The notes beneath the pieces were generated by a model. That model did not search any database. It was not told the DNA's origin and was given only the letters and a program-made list of their open reading frames with translations. From assembly GCA_963920575.1 (NCBI GenBank), contig OY986970.1, positions 23,567,274 to 23,631,273 of the forward strand: a stretch of 64,000 nt of DNA. Reading direction: 5' to 3'. This DNA is from Narthecium ossifragum. Taxonomy: Eukaryota > Streptophyta > Magnoliopsida > Dioscoreales > Nartheciaceae. How positions within the stretch are numbered: the first letter of the stretch is position 1; each line of letters starts with the position of its first letter. The translations under genes and the position numbers were made by a program. Shown here in pieces: positions 55,148 through 64,000 of this stretch.

Positions 55148-56479
55148 AAATGCTTTTGGTTGGTGGCATTTGAAAAAAAAACATTTTCTAAAAGAAAGAA
55201 CCATATTTTCTAGAAAATATGTAAACAGGAAATTGCTATTTTTCATTCCTTTTTGTTGTCATTTTCCAGAAAACTATTTTTTTAGTATTCGAAAACAAAA
55301 CCATCTTTTAGAAATTGGCTAAAATATGCCTTTCGTCCCTAGCTTTTCTGACAAGTTTTTATCAAGTCCATGGAGTTTAAAAATTCATGATTGAATCCCT
55401 TGGCTACCATAGAATAAGGCTTCTTCTCCTTCTCCTCCACCCCCCTTCATCTCTCTGTCATCAGCTTTCTTCGGCGATCCAATCGATGTTATTGTTGTTT
55501 GATTTCATTTTGTAGATCTAATGGGATTTCAATCGATCGGTGATTTCCTTGTTCTGGTTTGTATCTAGATTTTATTGTTGTGGGGTGTGACTTCTTTGGA
55601 TCAAGTTCTCCTACCTGATATAGAGACTGATCGTTCTTCCCTGTTTTATGTTTGTTCGTTGGATCACCTGCTGGCCTTAAGATTTTCATTTCATTGTCTC
55701 TGTTTTGGATCTAAATCAAAGGATGTAAGGTCGTTCGGCATTGGATGTTTGCTAGTATATTTTTCCTTTTGGAACCGGTTGTCTTCGGGGTATGCAGATA
55801 AGGTTCTTGATGGTTTGCGTGTGGTTTTGGCGGAGCTAGAACGGTCTAATGCCACCCGTTCTTGGCTCTGTTTCTGGTTTTGGATATCATGATAATTATG
55901 GGCTTCAACACTAGTTCTTGTTGGGTATTTTGAGGAATGGTTTTAATTGTTTATAGATTGGACGGATTCCTCCCCATTTGAAAAGTTGTAGCAGATCTTA
56001 GCCTTGTTTCATCAATTCAGTGTCTATTTTGTTTCTCTTGGGTTTTGCTGCAATAGGATTAACTCTGCATGGTCTTGTTAGTTAGTATTCCTCTTAACTA
56101 TTAGGATGTCTTCGTGCATGTTAACAGAGGAAGCTGAGAGATTGTAGTAACTTGTCTGAGGTAGGTGACTACACATGATACTTGTTTGAATTGTAATTAT
56201 TGTATGGTCAATGCATAGATGAAAGTTTATGGCTTCCTATGATGTTTCAAGGTGTGACTACATTATGTTAAATACTTATTGATATGTAGGTGGACTCTCC
56301 AGGATGCATACATGATTCTTGATTTAATTATAATGATTGCTTGGTTAATTCATAGTTGGAATACATGGTTGTCTGTGATGTGGCATTCTGTGATGATGTA
56401 TTGGTTACTGAATGAGGCTATGTTACTGCTACACTTCTTTATTTAATGGTGTACTCCTTTATGGTTGATATGGTATGTA
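55148..56479. other. Non-coding, MITE-like edge followed by probable LTR 5' part
   Basis: 55150-55320 is rich in CATTTTCTAGAAAA and GAAAACAAAACC as in non-autonomous DNA elements (compare 15437-15580). 55420-55900 has a pyrimidine-rich start and a frame (55575-55892) that matches nothing. This stretch may be the upstream part of the LTR remnant that ends at 58987, but its start could not be found. Confidence 0.4.
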
Positions 56480-56727
56480 TATGTTCTAAATCTTGTATGT
56501 GAAGGCATTGCATGATTAGGCTATGGTGATTGGGCAAATCACCGATCCGAGCTTCTCGAGTAGCTCGGATCTAGACGAGTCTAGGCCGGGGTCGGGTCTA
56601 GGAGCTTTCGATCGAGGCCACGGGTAGACGTGGATCCATGTGATCGATCGAGGCTTTAGGAGAATGAACCTACAATTCAATTTGGAAGAGAAGAATTCAA
56701 GTATTAATGCTTCGAGGATTAATTAAT

Positions 56728-58261
56728 GGGTTAATAACATTTTACTCCCTTCTAGTTTGACAATATGTCAATTTACCCCTTATACTTTAAAACGTGACAA
56801 AATAAACCCTTAATTTATCAATGTGGTCTTTTTACACCCAACCAGCTAAACTCCGTTAGCCGGGCTGACGACAAACCGGCTGAATAGATTCGTTTAACTA
56901 ATTTTGACCTGTTTGACCGGCTAAACCCACTCTGTAGACCGATGTCACCTCTCACTCACACCTCTCTCTCGTTCCCTCCCCCTCTTCCCACCTCTCGAGA
57001 CAAGCACATGCCGGCAGGAGTCATCATTGACGCGCCGCCCTTGCCCGGAGCTCCGTCGCCGGTTTGCCTCCCCGCTGCAAGTCCTTGCCGGAGATTCCAA
57101 AAGCGCCGAGTTCCAACCTCACCGCTCTCTCTCTCTCTTCCACTCCTCCATCGCCATTCAATTCTTTCCTCGCTGTCTATGGCGCCGGATCATCCTGGCA
57201 CGGTCGCTGCCGCCGTCACCACTTCCTTGGCCGCGTCCAGATCACCGGCTCCTCCGTCTTCCCTTCCCCCTCCGACGCCCCGCTTCCGTCTTCCCTTCTC
57301 TCCTCGACGAGCCCTCTCCCGCTGACGACAACCAAACAACCACTTCAATCCCCAGCGCATCTCCGCCCCTTCGCCGTTCCAACCTCCCGAGGTCCCCCTT
57401 CACAGCCGATGATCTCCCTCGACGCCGGTGACCTCCATCTGAGCTTGACCGTCGTCGAGACCCTCCGCCTCCTTCGGATCTCGCACTCCGCCGCGCTATC
57501 TTCCCCTGTGGCACTCCCTCTCCTTGCCGACGACGCCACGACTCTCCCCAACGCCGCCCGACGATCTCTCCGTCACCGCCAACCCCGACTGCGAGCTTCG
57601 TCGCCCGAGCTCCCTCCACTTCCCCCGGATCCAGCACACACCGCGAAGGTTGGCATGGCGAGCAAAGAAGCTGACATCATCTTTGATGGAGACGGGCAAA
57701 ACCGCTCAATGTGACGTTTGCCGTCAGCCAGGCTAACGAAATCGCCGAGCTCTACGTGGAGGTACGCAAAGGACCCGCCGGGCAAGGGGATGTCGATGGC
57801 CAACTCAGCGTAGCAGAGTACGGAGAGCATAGCGGCGAGGCCCGAGACGACTTAGGAGATGATGATGGTGGGGCCGGCGTGGAGGCGGGCATCCTCGCTT
57901 GTGAGCACGAAGATGCTGACGCCGACGACGGCCCCGATTCTGAGGAAGACGAGGTCGAACCAGGAGAGCTCCCGGCGCATGTCGTTGAGGCTGCACTCAT
58001 GGATCTCCTGGGCCTCGAGGTGGTGAAGGAGCTACTTCACCTGTGCTATTAGAGTGACAACGGCAAAACCGATCAAGCGGGGTCACGTGCGTCGCACGTG
58101 ACCTATTTAGCCGGTTTGTCGTCAATCTGGTTAACGGTGTTTGAGATTTGGGTGTAAAACGACCACATTGATAAATTAAGGGTTCGTTTTGTCACGTTTT
58201 AAACTATAAGGGGTAAATTGACATATTGTCAAACTAGAGGGGAGTAAAATGTTATTAACCC
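56728..58261. mobile_element. Pack-MULE 4 (1534 bp) carrying a cationic amino acid transporter fragment
   Basis: Terminal inverted repeats of about 130 bp start GGGTTAATAACATTTTACTC and end with the complement. A perfect 9-bp duplication TTAATTAAT flanks the element (56719-56727 and 58262-58270). It is inserted in an LTR remnant, so it is younger than that LTR. The interior is GC-rich. Confidence 0.93.
57735..58035 (-). pseudogene. Captured fragment of a cationic amino acid transporter (CAT)
   Basis: The minus strand encodes CSLNDMRRELSWFDLVFLRI, GAVVGVSIFVLTSEDARLHA, VVSGLAAMLSVLCYAELAID and IPLPGGSFAYLHVELGDFVS, that is the N-terminal region and first two to three helices of plant CAT proteins (APC superfamily). 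The consensus Tyr of ISYVVSG is a TAA stop (57852-57854), and homology ends at VELGDFV. It is a dead fragment within Pack-MULE 4. The plus-strand frames over 56942-57714 are low complexity and unassigned. Confidence 0.85.
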
Positions 58262-58987
58262 TTAATTAATCCTCTGGAGCCTTAGTTTTAGTAGCTATTG
58301 GGAGGTGGCCTAATATCTGCTGGCCGACGCCGATACAAATGGGCCCACAGTTGGCAGGGTAGTAGCCCGGATTGTGGTAGAGAGCGATGGGTCGATTGCG
58401 AGATTGGGCTTAGGTTGCGACTTCCCTTGAGCTAAGACTTAAGCTCCAGAGTACATTGTTTATTTATGTTAGTTATTAGTTAGTTTATTTGTGTGTCGTT
58501 AGTTAGTCTCCTATTGGGCTTTTGCTTACCCCTACTCGGGTTGCATTTGCAGATCCACTTTCTTTTGTAGGATCATCAAGTAATGATGCACGAGGTTGAG
58601 GTCGTTGGAGGATTTATCATTGATTTCATTTTATCCTTTTTCATTTAATTCATTTGAGGATTGGATTGATGGTGGAAATTATTGGGAATAATTCGTAATT
58701 TGATTCATGTATTCGGATTATGAAGTTTGTAATTAATCATTTGAGTTTGGTATTTGGATTCATTTGAGTTATATAACTAGAATCAGAAGTTGGTAATAAT
58801 TTGTTAGATGGTTCTTGAATTATTTTGTGCGAATGAAATTGATTATCTATAGGGATGAACATAGTGAATTTGGAATGGTTTGAATTGTGATGGTTGAGAA
58901 TACGTTGATTATACTGTATTAATATAGAGCATGGTTTTTCTCGCGTCCCGTGGTCGGGATTGGTATATCCCGGGGTGGGGCGTGACA

Positions 58988-58988
58988 A

Positions 58989-59032
<44 letters not shown>

Positions 59033-60480
59033 CCCCTCCTTCCAGCCACCAAAACCGCAACAACCCCCTCGCCGGCGACCCCCCTTTCCCCATCGCCTCT
59101 ATAGCTTCCATCTTTTCCGTTCCTCCCAGATCCAACGGCTGACGACAGCTTCGCTCCGTCCAACGACGCCCGACGCCGCTCCCCAAGCCCACCCAACCTC
59201 ATCCACGAGCTCCATCGTCGTCTAAGCTCTTCTCATCTCTCGGATCCGGCCCCGTCACCACCCAACATCATCTCTTGTCGTCCCCTTCCCTCCCCAGCTC
59301 CTCTTCGATGCTGCCACGACCTCACCCGACGCTATCCACTCCCTCCACGCCTCTCCTTGCTGGCAGAACCCCTGACTCGAGCTCCTCCTCTCCGATCCGG
59401 CGCCGCTACCTCCCAATGCCACCATCTTCGATGTCCAAATCGCCATCCGATCCCTGATCCGGCATCCCCACTACCTTGCGACCCTTTCGCCACCGTTTGT
59501 CGCCCAGATCCGACGGTCGTCGCACTGGCTTTCCCCCTCCCCCCTGCTCGCATCTTTCTTCCCCGATGAGCACCTCCCTTCAGCATGAACGGGTTCAACC
59601 GAGCCAAGTGGCTTGAACCGATTCTCCTGACTAAGTACTTTGAGTCTGATATGATCCAGATCCAATCAGATCTAGCCCATCAGGCTCAATTGCTACTCAA
59701 TCCGATCAGCCCAGATCCATCAATCAAGACTTGACGAAATTACAATAAGATTGAGCCGGTTTGGACCAGATTAGATCAGATGCGAGCCGAATTCGAGTCA
59801 GGTTAAGCTCATGAACCTAGATCCAAGCCGACACCCACAGGTGTGAAATTTTTTGATCAGAAGACAATTTACGCATGAAAATTGTACCTAAAATTTGAAA
59901 AATTGTCGATTTAAAATTGAAAATTTATACATAAAATTTGAAAAATTGACGACCTAAAATTGAGTCCATTTTGTCGTCGATCCATTTTTATCTTTCTTGC
60001 ATTTTAATCTTTCCTCCATTTTTATCTTTTTAACTCGATTTTTATCTTTTTATCTCCATTTTTATCTTTCATGTATTTTTATCTTTCTCCATTTTTATCT
60101 TTTTAACTACATTTTTATCTTTCATGTATTTTTTTATCTTTCTTCATTTTTATCTTTTTAACTCCCTAAATCGCAACTTAATGCTCAATAGCCACCGAAC
60201 CCTATTCCGCCCTGGCCTTTCCTAGCCCATTTCTCGGATTTTTCCATTTTTTTTTCACTTTTCCTCTATTTTTTCCTACTTTACTTGGATTTTCTCTCTC
60301 CTCTAGCTTGGGCTAGCTCGCGGCTTGCCCAAGTTCGATTCGAGCTGGGATGATGCAGCTTTTTTTTCTTTTTTTTCTTTTCCTTTTTTCCCTTTTTTGG
60401 CCCTTTTTCTATTTTCCCATATTTTTCCATCTCTTTTTCCTATTTGTTGACGTTTTCTGATATTTTCTCTCTCCTCCCTG
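58988..60480. repeat. CT microsatellite, C-rich block and GATAAAAATG-type minisatellite
   Basis: 58991-59030 is (CT)n. 59030-59590 is C-rich with only low-complexity frames. 59600-59840 is rich in GATCAGATC-like phrases resembling 45115-45350. 59985-60170 has about ten copies of CATTTTTATCTTT spaced 13-30 bp, the complement being AAAGATAAAAATG, reminiscent of the GATGAAAATG motif at the left end of the window. No gene is supported. Confidence 0.6.
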
Positions 60481-61070
60481 GCTCACCTTCGTGCAAGGAA
60501 ATCATCATCCTGACTTGGTTGGCTTGCAACGGCTCGATCCCGAACCGCGGCCTGGCGCTCCACCGTTGAAGGCCTTCCACCTCCCCCATCCCCTCAAACC
60601 TCCTCCCACACGACCTCCATCACCCCTAGAGCCTCCTCTTTCCCCAACTCATCTTCTCCGTTGCCGGCAAAGACCTCAAAGACAACGACCACCGTCAACC
60701 TCCCTTCTGGCCTCCCCTCACCACCAAACCACCTCTAACCACCACCAAAATCATCTTGCCCTCATCCCTATCCTCTGTCAACCTCCATCGGTTTCAAAAC
60801 CACCTCGATCGGGCTCCTCCTCCAACTTCGGCGTCGCTAACCTAGATCCCGCCGCGTTCGTTTCCTGACAGAAGATTCGACTCGGTGGATTCCCTCCTGA
60901 GGCCTCCAAGAACTCTCATGCACTGGTCCCATGCTTCGAAGTGCCCTCATCGTTGGCGATCAAGTTCTAGTGAAACTCAGCGGGCGGATCTACGATCTCT
61001 TGTTTCCAAGCCAACTAAGTCTTTTGATATATTACATAGGGGTATTTTTGTCGTCTAACTTACAACTAAC
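60481..61070. other. C-rich non-coding or unassigned sequence
   Basis: An open frame 60491-60868 is Pro/His/Ser-rich without family resemblance. No element ends could be fixed. Confidence 0.35.
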
Positions 61071-61074
61071 TAGA

Positions 61075-62090
61075 ACAGTTAGGGTAGTTTTATATGCACC
61101 ACATCAATACATAAGTGCACTCACATTTTATGTAAAATATCTAAATTGCCCCCCTCTCTCTCAGCCACCAATCACTACACCCATCACCTCTCCTCCGGTG
61201 AAATCCTCTTCTCCGACCGAGCTCCACCTTCCACCCCTTGCTGCCGCCGCCGGCCACCTACTCCAGCTAGGCCCGCCCTCTCCTCCACCCTCATCTCCCT
61301 CACCTCTCTACTCCTCCACCCTCATCTCCTCATCTCTAAACCCTTTTCTTTATAGATCTTAGATCGGAAACCCCAATGAGAGAGAGAAGATGACCCCGGT
61401 GACCCCATGGCTCTCCACCCCCTCCTCCCTCTCCTCTCCATCCTCCTCGTCGGCGCCGTGACATCCGCTATCGCCGCCAACCTCATTGTCGACGATCTCA
61501 AGGCGGAGCTCATCTCCCTTCACTCCCACTCATCGGGTGTCATCCACCTTAACGACTGCCACATCTCCTAGTTCCTCTCCTCCGCCCCTGTTCCACACCC
61601 CTACTCTCTCGGCATCTTCTTCGACGCCACCCAGCTCCACTCCAAGCCTGACCTCCACCTCCAGCAACTCCGCTCCTAGTTTGCCCTCCTCGCCTCCTCC
61701 TTCTCCTCCCACAACCCCTCCCACTCCTCCCTCTTCTTCTGCAACATCGAGTTCCAGGAATCCCATCGTCCTTCGCCCTCTTCGGAGTTCAAACCATCCC
61801 TCCGGCGTCGGTCCTCAAACTACCTCTCTCTAGGACGGACGAGAGAGAGAGGAGAGGAGAGAGAACGAGCAGGTGGAGGGCCGCGCGCTCGGGAGAAGGG
61901 AGAGAGGGAGAGGACGACCGCCGCTCGGCCTCCGTCGCCGGTGGCCAACACCACCACCATTATTTCATGGGGAGATGAAAAAGGGGTATTTTTGGTATTT
62001 TAAAAAAATTATGATGCACTCATAGGTTTTTGTGGTGCATATATAATCACTCAAATGGTTAACATATAGGGTTTTTTTAGTTAAAAACCA
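61075..62090. mobile_element. Pack-MULE-like element 5 carrying an OST3/OST6 fragment (borders approximate)
   Basis: Inverted ends share ATATGCACCAC, then a 9-10 nt spacer, then AGTGCA (left 61091-61125, right 62015-62050 as complement). The outer limits are uncertain by tens of bases and no 9-bp duplication was resolved. The interior is C-rich with one host-derived frame. Confidence 0.6.
61407..61830 (+). pseudogene. Captured N-terminal fragment of OST3/OST6 (oligosaccharyltransferase subunit)
   Basis: From an ATG at 61407: a signal-peptide-like LLPLLSILLVGAVTSAIAAN, then LKAELISLHSHSSGVIHLND, YSLGIFFDATQLHSKPDLHL and SLFFCNIEFQESHR, the lumenal thioredoxin-like domain of plant OST3/OST6 proteins. 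In-frame TAG codons at 61569-61571 and 61677-61679 and a frameshift near 61765 (after which SFALFGVQTIP is read in another phase) kill it. The four C-terminal helices are absent. The intact protein would help N-glycosylation in the ER; this copy cannot. Confidence 0.8.
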
Positions 62091-62230
62091 TGAAAATGGG
62101 GGTTTTAGCAATAATTTTCATTAAAATGGGATTATTACCAATTTTCTAAAAAAAAATCCCAAATAAAGCCCCTGGCGGTCGTTTACCGACCTTTATTCCT
62201 TCCTCTGCTCAACCACTTTAACCCCTTTAA

Positions 62231-62245
62231 TAAACCCTAAACCCT
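62231..62245 (+). promoter_or_regulatory. Telo-box in the 5' region of the NRPC1-like gene
   Basis: TAAACCCTAAACCC contains AAACCCTA, the plant telo-box, about 80 bp upstream of the ATG. Telo-boxes are common in promoters of translation and ribosome-related plant genes, which fits an RNA polymerase III subunit. The functional role is inference. Confidence 0.55.
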
Positions 62246-62323
62246 TCCTCCCTAGGGCTTAATCCATCTCTACTCCGCATTCCTATTTCTCCAATCTTGC
62301 AGACGTTTCCTTGATCGCCTCCA

Positions 62324-62619
62324 ATGAAGCGGCGGGAAGGAAAGCTCCGATGCACCAAGGAGCCCTATATAGAGGACGTCGGCCCTCGTAAGATGTAATC
62401 ATCTCCGTTCCCCGGTCCCTAGGACACTCCTCTCCCATTGTTGTTGTTTAAGACGATCTGGGTATCGATCAATGGGTTTTTGGTTGCAGAAAGAGCATTC
62501 GGTTTTCCACGTTCTCTGGCGACGAGATACGGATGTTGGCGGAGGTCCAGGTGTGGAGCAATAAGCTATATGAGCCTGACCTGAAGTCGTCCAGCGGTGG
62601 CCTCCTCGATGATCGGATG
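62324..62619 (+). CDS. NRPC1: RNA polymerase III largest subunit, N-terminal exons 1-2 (partial)
   Basis: Exon 1 (62324-62394) and exon 2 (62490-62619) join in frame (71 + 130 nt = 67 codons) using donors GTAATC and GTAGTC and acceptor TTGCAG. The peptide reads MKRREGKLRCTKEPYIEDVG, PRKIKSIRFSTFSGDEIRML, AEVQVWSNKLYEP and GGLLDDRM, the conserved start of Pol III subunit 1. Pol III transcribes tRNA, 5S rRNA and other small RNAs in the nucleus. The next expected segment, the zinc-binding CxxC...CPGHFG region, is not visible in the remaining 1.38 kb, so either intron 2 is long and the gene continues past 64000, or this is a truncated copy. No stop or frameshift occurs in the two exons. Confidence 0.85.
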
Positions 62620-64000
62620 GTAGTCATCTGCCAGTAGTGTGTTCTTATGTTGGATTCTTTATCTGCACATAGGGAACTTTTCATGAATTCTCAAATTGCT
62701 TGCTCGTTATTTTTGAACCTAAATTGCGGACAATCAAAGAATGCTAGTTATGAAATCAATTTTTTGAGTAAAGAAATCAATCAATGACCAAAAGAAGCGT
62801 GATGGGCTGTCTTAAGAATAATTAACTCCCCTCTAGTGCAATGTTTCCTTGTCCCCCTTTGGAAACCTTATTCTCATAGTGTCCATAAAAGTCAGAATCT
62901 CACGAACTTTGGTATCCAGTTGCCTTGATTGCTTTGAAAGGATAAGTTATAATTTGAAGGCCTCCTTATTTTTCTATGTCTCTTTGGCAGGTTAATAAAT
63001 AATATGTTAGAGAACATGGTTCTGGGGACTCTTCTAAAGTTCTAATGTTAAGGCGTGACCCCATGATCACCTACTGCATGGGATATTTTGTTTCAGAAGA
63101 TCCTCAAACTTGGGCTAGTCAAAATAAGGGCAACCAAAGTACTTTAGAATTGTAAAAATATAAGAAAGACTTTACAACACTTTATGGTTTGAGAATTAAA
63201 ATTGACATGATCCACCTTATGATTAGAAATGCAATGGATGCACCATTGTTTGCAGATAGTCAAAAGTCTCTTCTAGATCTCCACCAGAGTATATTTGGTT
63301 GTCCGAATTTGTTGATTTAGCCATATGGTTTGGTTCACCTGTCAACTTATTCACAAATCTGGTCATTTTGAATCTGTTGGGTTTAGTATTTGGTTGGTCT
63401 TTATTGGATGTTATTCAATTCTTTAGTTTGTTGATTCTAGTATTTGGTTGGTTTATCACGGATCATGATCACCCCTAAATCAACAATCCTAATGAATTTG
63501 TGGTATCAAGGGAACTCGGATGATCTTTGATGCTTGGAAAAGTTGGGATTACGGCGTATACTCTTTCAAGCAGATCCTGCAGTCTCGAATCAAGCCAGGC
63601 TAAGGATCAAATGATGTCATACGATAACGAACCAAGTGTCCAATTGATACCTTAATGCTGCCTGATGCAGCTTGATGTGGTCCATCGCAGCTTCATCAAC
63701 CAACCAAGCACGCTAGTAGTGGACTAGGTCCTTAAAACTCTTAGATTGAATTTTGGCAAATCACCAATATTGATGTTCATGTTGGTTCCAGTGGTATTGT
63801 GCGTAATGACCATACGCTAGTATTTTTTTATTTTTTTTTGGGTGCACAAGACACTAGTGTCTTTTTTTAAGTGTTCCTAGAGATCAGCCTGAACCTCATA
63901 GTTGCTATGTCATGATTACTCACATAGGTGAATCATTTAAGGGTTCATACATTTTCATACCTCGCAGATTTTTCCTTGGACTCATCCGGAGTAATTGCTC
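62620..64000. other. Putative intron 2 of NRPC1 or intergenic; no exon recognised
   Basis: AT-rich. 63350-63470 has repeated phrases (GTTTAGTATTTGGTTGGT, TCTAGTATTTGGTTGGT). A frame around 63200-63300 (AMDAPLFADSQKSLLDLHQS) is open but unrecognised. No Pol III exon 3 motif found. Confidence 0.45.

Larger units (their letters stand above)
56480..58987 (+). mobile_element. 3' portion of LTR D, same family, with a Pack-MULE inside
   Basis: CCGATCCGAGCTTCTCGAGT (56542) corresponds to CCGATCCGAGGTTCTCGGGT (43026) in LTR B. CCTACTCGGGTTGCATTTGC (58532) corresponds to CCTACCCGGGATGCGTTTGC (43461). It ends CGGGGTGGGGCGTGACA at 58987. The 5' end (TGTGAGG) was not found upstream. The element is interrupted by the MULE at 56728-58261. 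Confidence 0.7.

Noticed and set aside
55148..56480. The 5' end of LTR D
   Set aside because: No TGTGAGG start preceded by ACCAC (the base pattern after its 3' end) was found, so only the 3' portion is annotated.
57242..57714. Multiple long frames on both strands around the CAT MULE interior
   Set aside because: GC-driven open frames in all phases; only the minus-strand CAT fragment matches a family.

Overview
This window is nuclear DNA of a flowering plant. The host genes have introns with GT-AG borders. The gene set is plant-specific: a DYW-class PPR protein, a MIZU-KUSSEI1/DUF617 protein, an F-box/DUF295 protein and a plant-type kinesin-8. The mobile DNA is typical of plants: Ty1/copia with an initiator-Met primer site, solo LTRs, Mutator-like elements with captured gene pieces, and hAT MITEs. 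The very GC-rich first exons of the kinesin and MIZ1-like genes would suit a monocot, but I cannot name the species. One 200-base run of N (30355-30554) marks an assembly gap.

Host genes, left to right: (1) on the minus strand, a degenerate multi-exon gene (about 3552 down to and past position 1) with a plant-mobile/DUF1985-like exon, an acidic exon and a long coiled coil; (2) a single-exon DYW-type PPR gene (4320-6263, minus); (3) a seven-exon kinesin of the KIN-8B type (18179-23497, plus); (4) a MIZ1/DUF617 gene (26503-27357, minus); (5) an F-box/DUF295 gene (36709-37869, plus); (6) the first two exons of an RNA polymerase III largest-subunit gene (62324 onward, plus), whose remainder is not seen before the window ends. 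These genes show no common pathway; they are ordinary neighbours separated by transposons.

Mobile DNA dominates the rest. At 38361-53492 lies one old copia element (minus strand, two LTRs of about 0.94-1.0 kb) that has received at least four insertions: a 2.46-kb solo LTR, a 107-bp palindromic mini-element, a 2.4-kb solo-LTR-like element with its own insertion, and a 4.05-kb LTR that itself contains a 1.7-kb LTR. Members of the same TGTGAGG...CGTGACA LTR family also sit at 7701-10184 and, as a remnant, at about 56480-58987. Four to five MULE-like elements carry fragments of host genes: cytochrome P450 plus PG1-beta/BURP (10.5-11.7 kb), a MscS-like channel (32.6-33.9 kb), a CHX cation/H+ antiporter (53.8-55.1 kb), a cationic amino acid transporter (56.7-58.3 kb) and OST3/6 (about 61.1-62.1 kb). 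A 2.7-kb giant foldback MULE (12630-15328) has arms of about 1.3 kb, a perfect 9-bp target duplication, and an internal hAT MITE whose empty site survives in the opposite arm.

The most unusual signal is an array of short TCGA-centred palindromes (GATCGATC, GGTCGACC types) that recurs in several LTRs, at least some of which look unrelated. In most copies it lies just upstream of a TATA box, as if different retrotransposons share one type of U3 promoter architecture. Second are the foldback MULE and the dense set of gene-capturing MULEs. Third is a minus-strand PPR/EF-1alpha chimeric fragment just upstream of the intact PPR gene.
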